The position numbers and the translations under genes are program-made. A stretch of 9,012 bases of DNA from CAZVXI01 sp964631295 (lineage in GTDB: Bacteria; Planctomycetota; Phycisphaerae; Phycisphaerales; SM1A02), in NCBI GenBank assembly GCA_964631295.1, contig CAZVXI010000131.1, positions 1 through 9,012 on the forward strand, given 5' to 3'. The notes beneath the pieces were generated by a model. That model made no database searches, was not told the origin of the DNA, and worked only from the letters and a program-made list of their open reading frames with translations. Positions 6,605-9,012 of the stretch are shown here, piece by piece (positions within the stretch are counted from its first letter, which is position 1; every line of letters starts with the position of its first letter).

Positions 6605-7618
6605 GTGGAGGAGCGGATTCTTCCAGAGCGACTGGCCCATGCAACCGTCGTCGTCACGGTCAAGTGTCGTCGATGCGGCTATGACGTGCGCGGCCAGCGT
6701 GTGGACGGCAGGTGCCCGGAATGTGGTGAGCCAGTCTATCCCTCGGTCATCGCGCGGCTCGACCCCGATGCCAGCCGATTGCCGGTCCTGCGCGATCCGC
6801 AGCGTGTTGGCAGCGGGTTGACATGGATCGTGGCGAGTGTGCTGGCGGCGATCATGCTCAGTCGCATCCGGCCGATGGCGCTGTGGATCGATTCGCTCGA
6901 CCCGACCAGCACGGACAGGCTTGCATCACTCGTGCCGCCAGCGTTCTTCCTCGCCGCGCCGCTCGCTCTGCTCGGCGCGCTGTGGGGGATTCACCAACTC
7001 ATGCCTGCCAACAACAGCGACGAAGCACACCATGCGAGCAATGCTGCCGTCCGGCGCGATCTCGGCCTGATGCGCGTTGGCATCATCGCATCGGCGATCG
7101 GTGTCACGATCATCACCTGGCCGGGATTGCGCGTCGGCACCTCAACGCCGGACATGATTTTGCTGTTGATCACACATGTCGCAGTCTCGGCGGCAGCCAT
7201 TCTCACACTCATCGGTCTGCATCGCGTCCTGCGCGCCGTCGGGCGGCGCAGCCGCAGCTATCGCCGCGCGCGCGGAAATCGGCAGGGTGTCAACGCGCTT
7301 GTCGCTGCGATTCTCTCCGTCCTGTTCGGGAGGATGTTCGAGTTCATCACACCCGCAGTGCCGCTGTTCGGTGCAGCCTGGCGCGAATGGCGCAGTATCG
7401 GGGCGGCCATTGTCACGATCGGCTATGTGATGCTGGTCATCGGCCTCGTGTATCTGCTCGTGAATGTCCTCTGGATACGCAGGGCGCTGCGCGAAGCACC
7501 GCCCACACTTGATGAGATCCTCATGCCTCCCCTGCCCGCCGACACGACAATCATCGGACCCGATGATGACCCTGCGGATGAACAGTTCTCTGTTCGAATC
7601 AAAGGGGAAGATGACTGA
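6605..7618 (+). CDS. Zinc-ribbon polytopic membrane protein
   Basis: The protein has 337 residues from a GTG start. It opens with a treble-clef/zinc-ribbon motif: Cys21-x2-Cys24-'GYDVRG' and Cys37-'PE'-Cys40-'G', four cysteines suited to bind one Zn2+. About six hydrophobic segments follow near 71-88, 109-129, 156-175, 184-206, 229-256 and 264-291, then an acidic tail of about 40 residues ending in 'KGEDD'. The ribbon is most likely cytoplasmic. I link this architecture with planctomycetes; its function is not known to me. The start at 6605 was chosen because GGAGG lies 6 bases upstream. Alternative ATGs at 6554, 6557 and 6575 add up to 17 residues but have no Shine-Dalgarno and a codon run (CGG GGG GAG CGG AGG) that does not look coding. 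It is divergent from moxR and 15 bases ahead of the DUF502 gene, so those two are probably co-transcribed. Confidence 0.85.
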   Translation: MEERILPERLAHATVVVTVKCRRCGYDVRGQRVDGRCPECGEPVYPSVIARLDPDASRLPVLRDPQRVGSGLTWIVASVLAAIMLSRIRPMALWIDSLDPTSTDRLASLVPPAFFLAAPLALLGALWGIHQLMPANNSDEAHHASNAAVRRDLGLMRVGIIASAIGVTIITWPGLRVGTSTPDMILLLITHVAVSAAAILTLIGLHRVLRAVGRRSRSYRRARGNRQGVNALVAAILSVLFGRMFEFITPAVPLFGAAWREWRSIGAAIVTIGYVMLVIGLVYLLVNVLWIRRALREAPPTLDEILMPPLPADTTIIGPDDDPADEQFSVRIKGEDD

Positions 7619-7633
7619 ACGTGGCAGAGCCGC

Positions 7634-8275
7634 ATGGCTCTCATGACTTTCCACTCCGAACTCCAGACGTCAAGCCAACTTATGCGCGCCATACAAAAAC
7701 ACTTCACAAAGACATCCATCGCCGGCATCGTTGCACTGCTTCCCATCGGCGGCGTGGTGCTCACCGTGTACTACATTGAGACAGGCATCAGCAACTCGTG
7801 GCTCGCGCGCCAGCCGTACTACTTTCCCGGACTTGGGATCATCGCTGCGGCGGTGCTGATCTATCTGATCGGGCTCGGCGTATCCAACGTGCTCGGCAAA
7901 TGGGCGATCAACCGCCTCGACAAACTGCTTGACAACCTCCCGGCACTCGGCGCGCTGTACCAGACGATCAAGCAGATTCTCGGCTACGGCGAAGGGCCCA
8001 ACGCGCTGTTCATCCGCGTGGTCATGGTGCGAGCCCGCGACATGCCCGGTGAGGAACTCGGCTTCGTGACGCAGGAGATCGTCGATGATTCCGGCACGCG
8101 CAAGGCAGTTGTGTTTCTTCCATTTGCCCCCACGCCGACCAACGGCCGCCTGCTATTGCTGGATGAGGATGCGATGCGGCCTGTGAACATGAGCGTGAAC
8201 GAGGCGTTCAAGACATCCATCGCGCTGGGCAAGACCGACGAGATGATCGCAGCGCAGCGCGCAGGTTCACCATGA
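7634..8275 (+). CDS. DUF502 family inner-membrane protein
   Basis: This 213-residue protein has the layout of DUF502 proteins, which are widespread and not well characterised. The first membrane helix is at about 27-48 ('SIAGIVALLPIGGVVLTVYY') and the second at about 66-90 after a short loop. They are followed by the family motifs 'LPALGALYQTIKQI' (102-115), 'ELGFVTQE' (141-148) and 'VFLPFAPTPTNGRLL' (160-174). The C-terminal domain is probably cytoplasmic. The ATG at 7634 is the first after the upstream stop at 7618. ATG 7643 is also in frame, and ATG 7682 would place the start right before 'RAIQKHF', which resembles the usual DUF502 N-terminus; no clear Shine-Dalgarno decides among them. 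The short gap to the zinc-ribbon gene suggests an operon. clpB follows 176 bases later on the same strand. Confidence 0.92.
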   Translation: MALMTFHSELQTSSQLMRAIQKHFTKTSIAGIVALLPIGGVVLTVYYIETGISNSWLARQPYYFPGLGIIAAAVLIYLIGLGVSNVLGKWAINRLDKLLDNLPALGALYQTIKQILGYGEGPNALFIRVVMVRARDMPGEELGFVTQEIVDDSGTRKAVVFLPFAPTPTNGRLLLLDEDAMRPVNMSVNEAFKTSIALGKTDEMIAAQRAGSP

Positions 8276-8321
8276 CGCGACACGGTCGCCATGTTGCGGC
8301 ACGCGAAGCGGCAATCCCTTA

Positions 8322-8349
8322 TCCGGCACCTGCCGAATCGGCAGCCGGA
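8322..8349 (+). repeat. Inverted repeat between DUF502 gene and clpB
   Basis: CTGCCG and CGGCAG pair around AAT (8330-8344). The stem is extended by TCCGG and CCGGA after a 3-base bulge on the left side. No T-run follows directly, so it is not a classical intrinsic terminator. It could be an operator, a processing hairpin or an imperfect terminator for the DUF502 transcript. It lies about 100 bases before the clpB start. Confidence 0.5.
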
Positions 8350-8364
8350 AGCGCCATTCCCTGG

Positions 8365-8390
8365 CTGAAATCCTCGTTTTCTGCCGGCAT
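8365..8390 (+). promoter_or_regulatory. Possible heat-shock-like promoter of clpB
   Basis: CTGAAA (8365-8370) and CGGCAT (8385-8390) are 14 bases apart. This recalls the sigma-32 layout of CTTGAAA and CCCCAT but with several mismatches. Transcription would begin near 8397, about 55 bases before clpB. Neither a CIRCE nor a HAIR element is visible. The call is weak and rests partly on clpB being a heat-shock gene in most bacteria. Confidence 0.2.
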
Positions 8391-8451
8391 GGAGGTTGCG
8401 ACAATACCCTCGGGCGCGGCGTGCGATCTCGCCCGATGAAAGGTATGAACC

Positions 8452-9012
8452 ATGCAGATGGACCGATTCACGACACTTGCCCAGAACGTGCTTGCCGTCG
8501 CGCAGACACTTGCCGTCCAACGCTCATCGAGCGAACTGTCGCCGCTGCACGTGCTTGTGGCGATGCTGGAAGATCAGAACGGCATCGCGCATTCGATCAT
8601 CTCCAAGGCCGGCGTGAACGCCCGACAGGTGCAGCAGGTTGCGGAGGCGGAACTTGATCGCCAGCCGACCGTCAGTTCTTCATCCGGCGTCCATGAGCCG
8701 CGCCCATCCGCAGCACTCATGCAGGCGCTTGCTGAAGCGGACAAACGTGCCGGGCAGATGAAAGATGCGTTCATCTCCACCGAACATCTGCTGCTCGCAC
8801 TCGCGGAAGTCAAGTCCGACGCGAAGGAAGCGCTCGACATCCACGGGCTGAATACGGAAGCGCTCACGCAGGCGATCGAATCGGTCCGCCGCGCATCCGG
8901 CGTCGAGCATATCAACGACCGCGAGGCAGAATCGAACTACGAAGCACTCAGCAAGTACGGCATCGACCTGATCGAAAAAGCTCAGCAGGGCAAGCTCGAC
9001 CCGGTCATCGGC
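8452..9012 (+). CDS. clpB: Chaperone ClpB, N-terminal part (3' end outside window)
   Basis: ClpB is a cytoplasmic hexameric AAA+ disaggregase that threads aggregated proteins, working with DnaK. The 187 visible residues cover the Clp N domain, with two related repeats at about 10-62 and 86-146 ('FISTEHLLLALAEV' at 107-120). They also include the entry to the first ATPase domain, 'NYEALSKYGIDLIEKAQQG' followed by 'KLDPVIG' at 162-187. That junction is typical of ClpB rather than ClpA or ClpC. The window ends just before the first Walker A. The ATG at 8452 has AAAGG 8 bases upstream (8439-8443); the in-frame ATG at 8458 is spaced less well. It lies downstream of the DUF502 gene with a 176-base gap that has room for its own promoter. 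Confidence 0.96.
   Translation, partial: MQMDRFTTLAQNVLAVAQTLAVQRSSSELSPLHVLVAMLEDQNGIAHSIISKAGVNARQVQQVAEAELDRQPTVSSSSGVHEPRPSAALMQALAEADKRAGQMKDAFISTEHLLLALAEVKSDAKEALDIHGLNTEALTQAIESVRRASGVEHINDREAESNYEALSKYGIDLIEKAQQGKLDPVIG

Noticed and set aside
8272..8439. A 55-codon frame starting by ATGA overlap with the DUF502 stop
   Set aside because: The product is low-complexity Ala/Arg/Pro with no motif, and it covers the inverted repeat and probable clpB promoter. The overlap is likely chance.
1..9012. Defence island, prophage, IS element, CRISPR array or RNA gene
   Set aside because: No transposase, integrase, spaced direct repeats, tRNA-like fold or rRNA sequence could be seen, and composition looks even across the window.

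Overview
This GC-rich window (roughly 60% by eye) reads as an ordinary bacterial chromosome segment, most likely from a planctomycete of the Phycisphaerae type. The main taxonomic hint is a membrane protein that opens with a C-x2-C-G-Y-D-V-R-G...C-P-E-C-G zinc ribbon, a signature I associate with that group. Supporting hints are an exported, very charged coiled-coil protein and a MoxR ATPase gene without its usual partners. I see no rRNA, tRNA, CRISPR array, insertion sequence, phage gene or attachment site.

Left block, + strand (1-3186): the 3' part of an mgtE-type magnesium transporter gene is followed 13 bases later by a 502-residue cytoplasmic protein with DUF4026-like and DUF2314-like regions. 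That gene overlaps by ATGA with one for a small DUF2007-like protein with a C-terminal membrane anchor. The three are close enough to be one operon.

Middle block, - strand (3194-6463): read in the direction of transcription, this holds a MoxR-family AAA+ ATPase, then an exported histidine- and arginine-rich coiled-coil protein closed by a good intrinsic terminator, then a five-helix membrane protein of unknown function. The last of these converges on the DUF2007-like gene with only 7 bases between them. moxR has a plausible extended -10 promoter, and the coiled-coil gene has a strong Shine-Dalgarno and a weaker -10 of its own.

Right block, + strand (6605-9012): divergent from moxR are the zinc-ribbon polytopic membrane protein, a DUF502 membrane protein 15 bases downstream, and, after a 176-base spacer with an inverted repeat and a possible heat-shock-like promoter, the 5' end of clpB, which runs off the window.

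Several products point to envelope or protein-quality-control roles (MoxR, exported coiled coil, DUF502, ClpB), but the sequence does not prove that they act together. The loci most worth following up are the moxR/coiled-coil pair and the DUF4026-DUF2314 / DUF2007-like pair. I found no convincing evidence for a new defence or mobile system.
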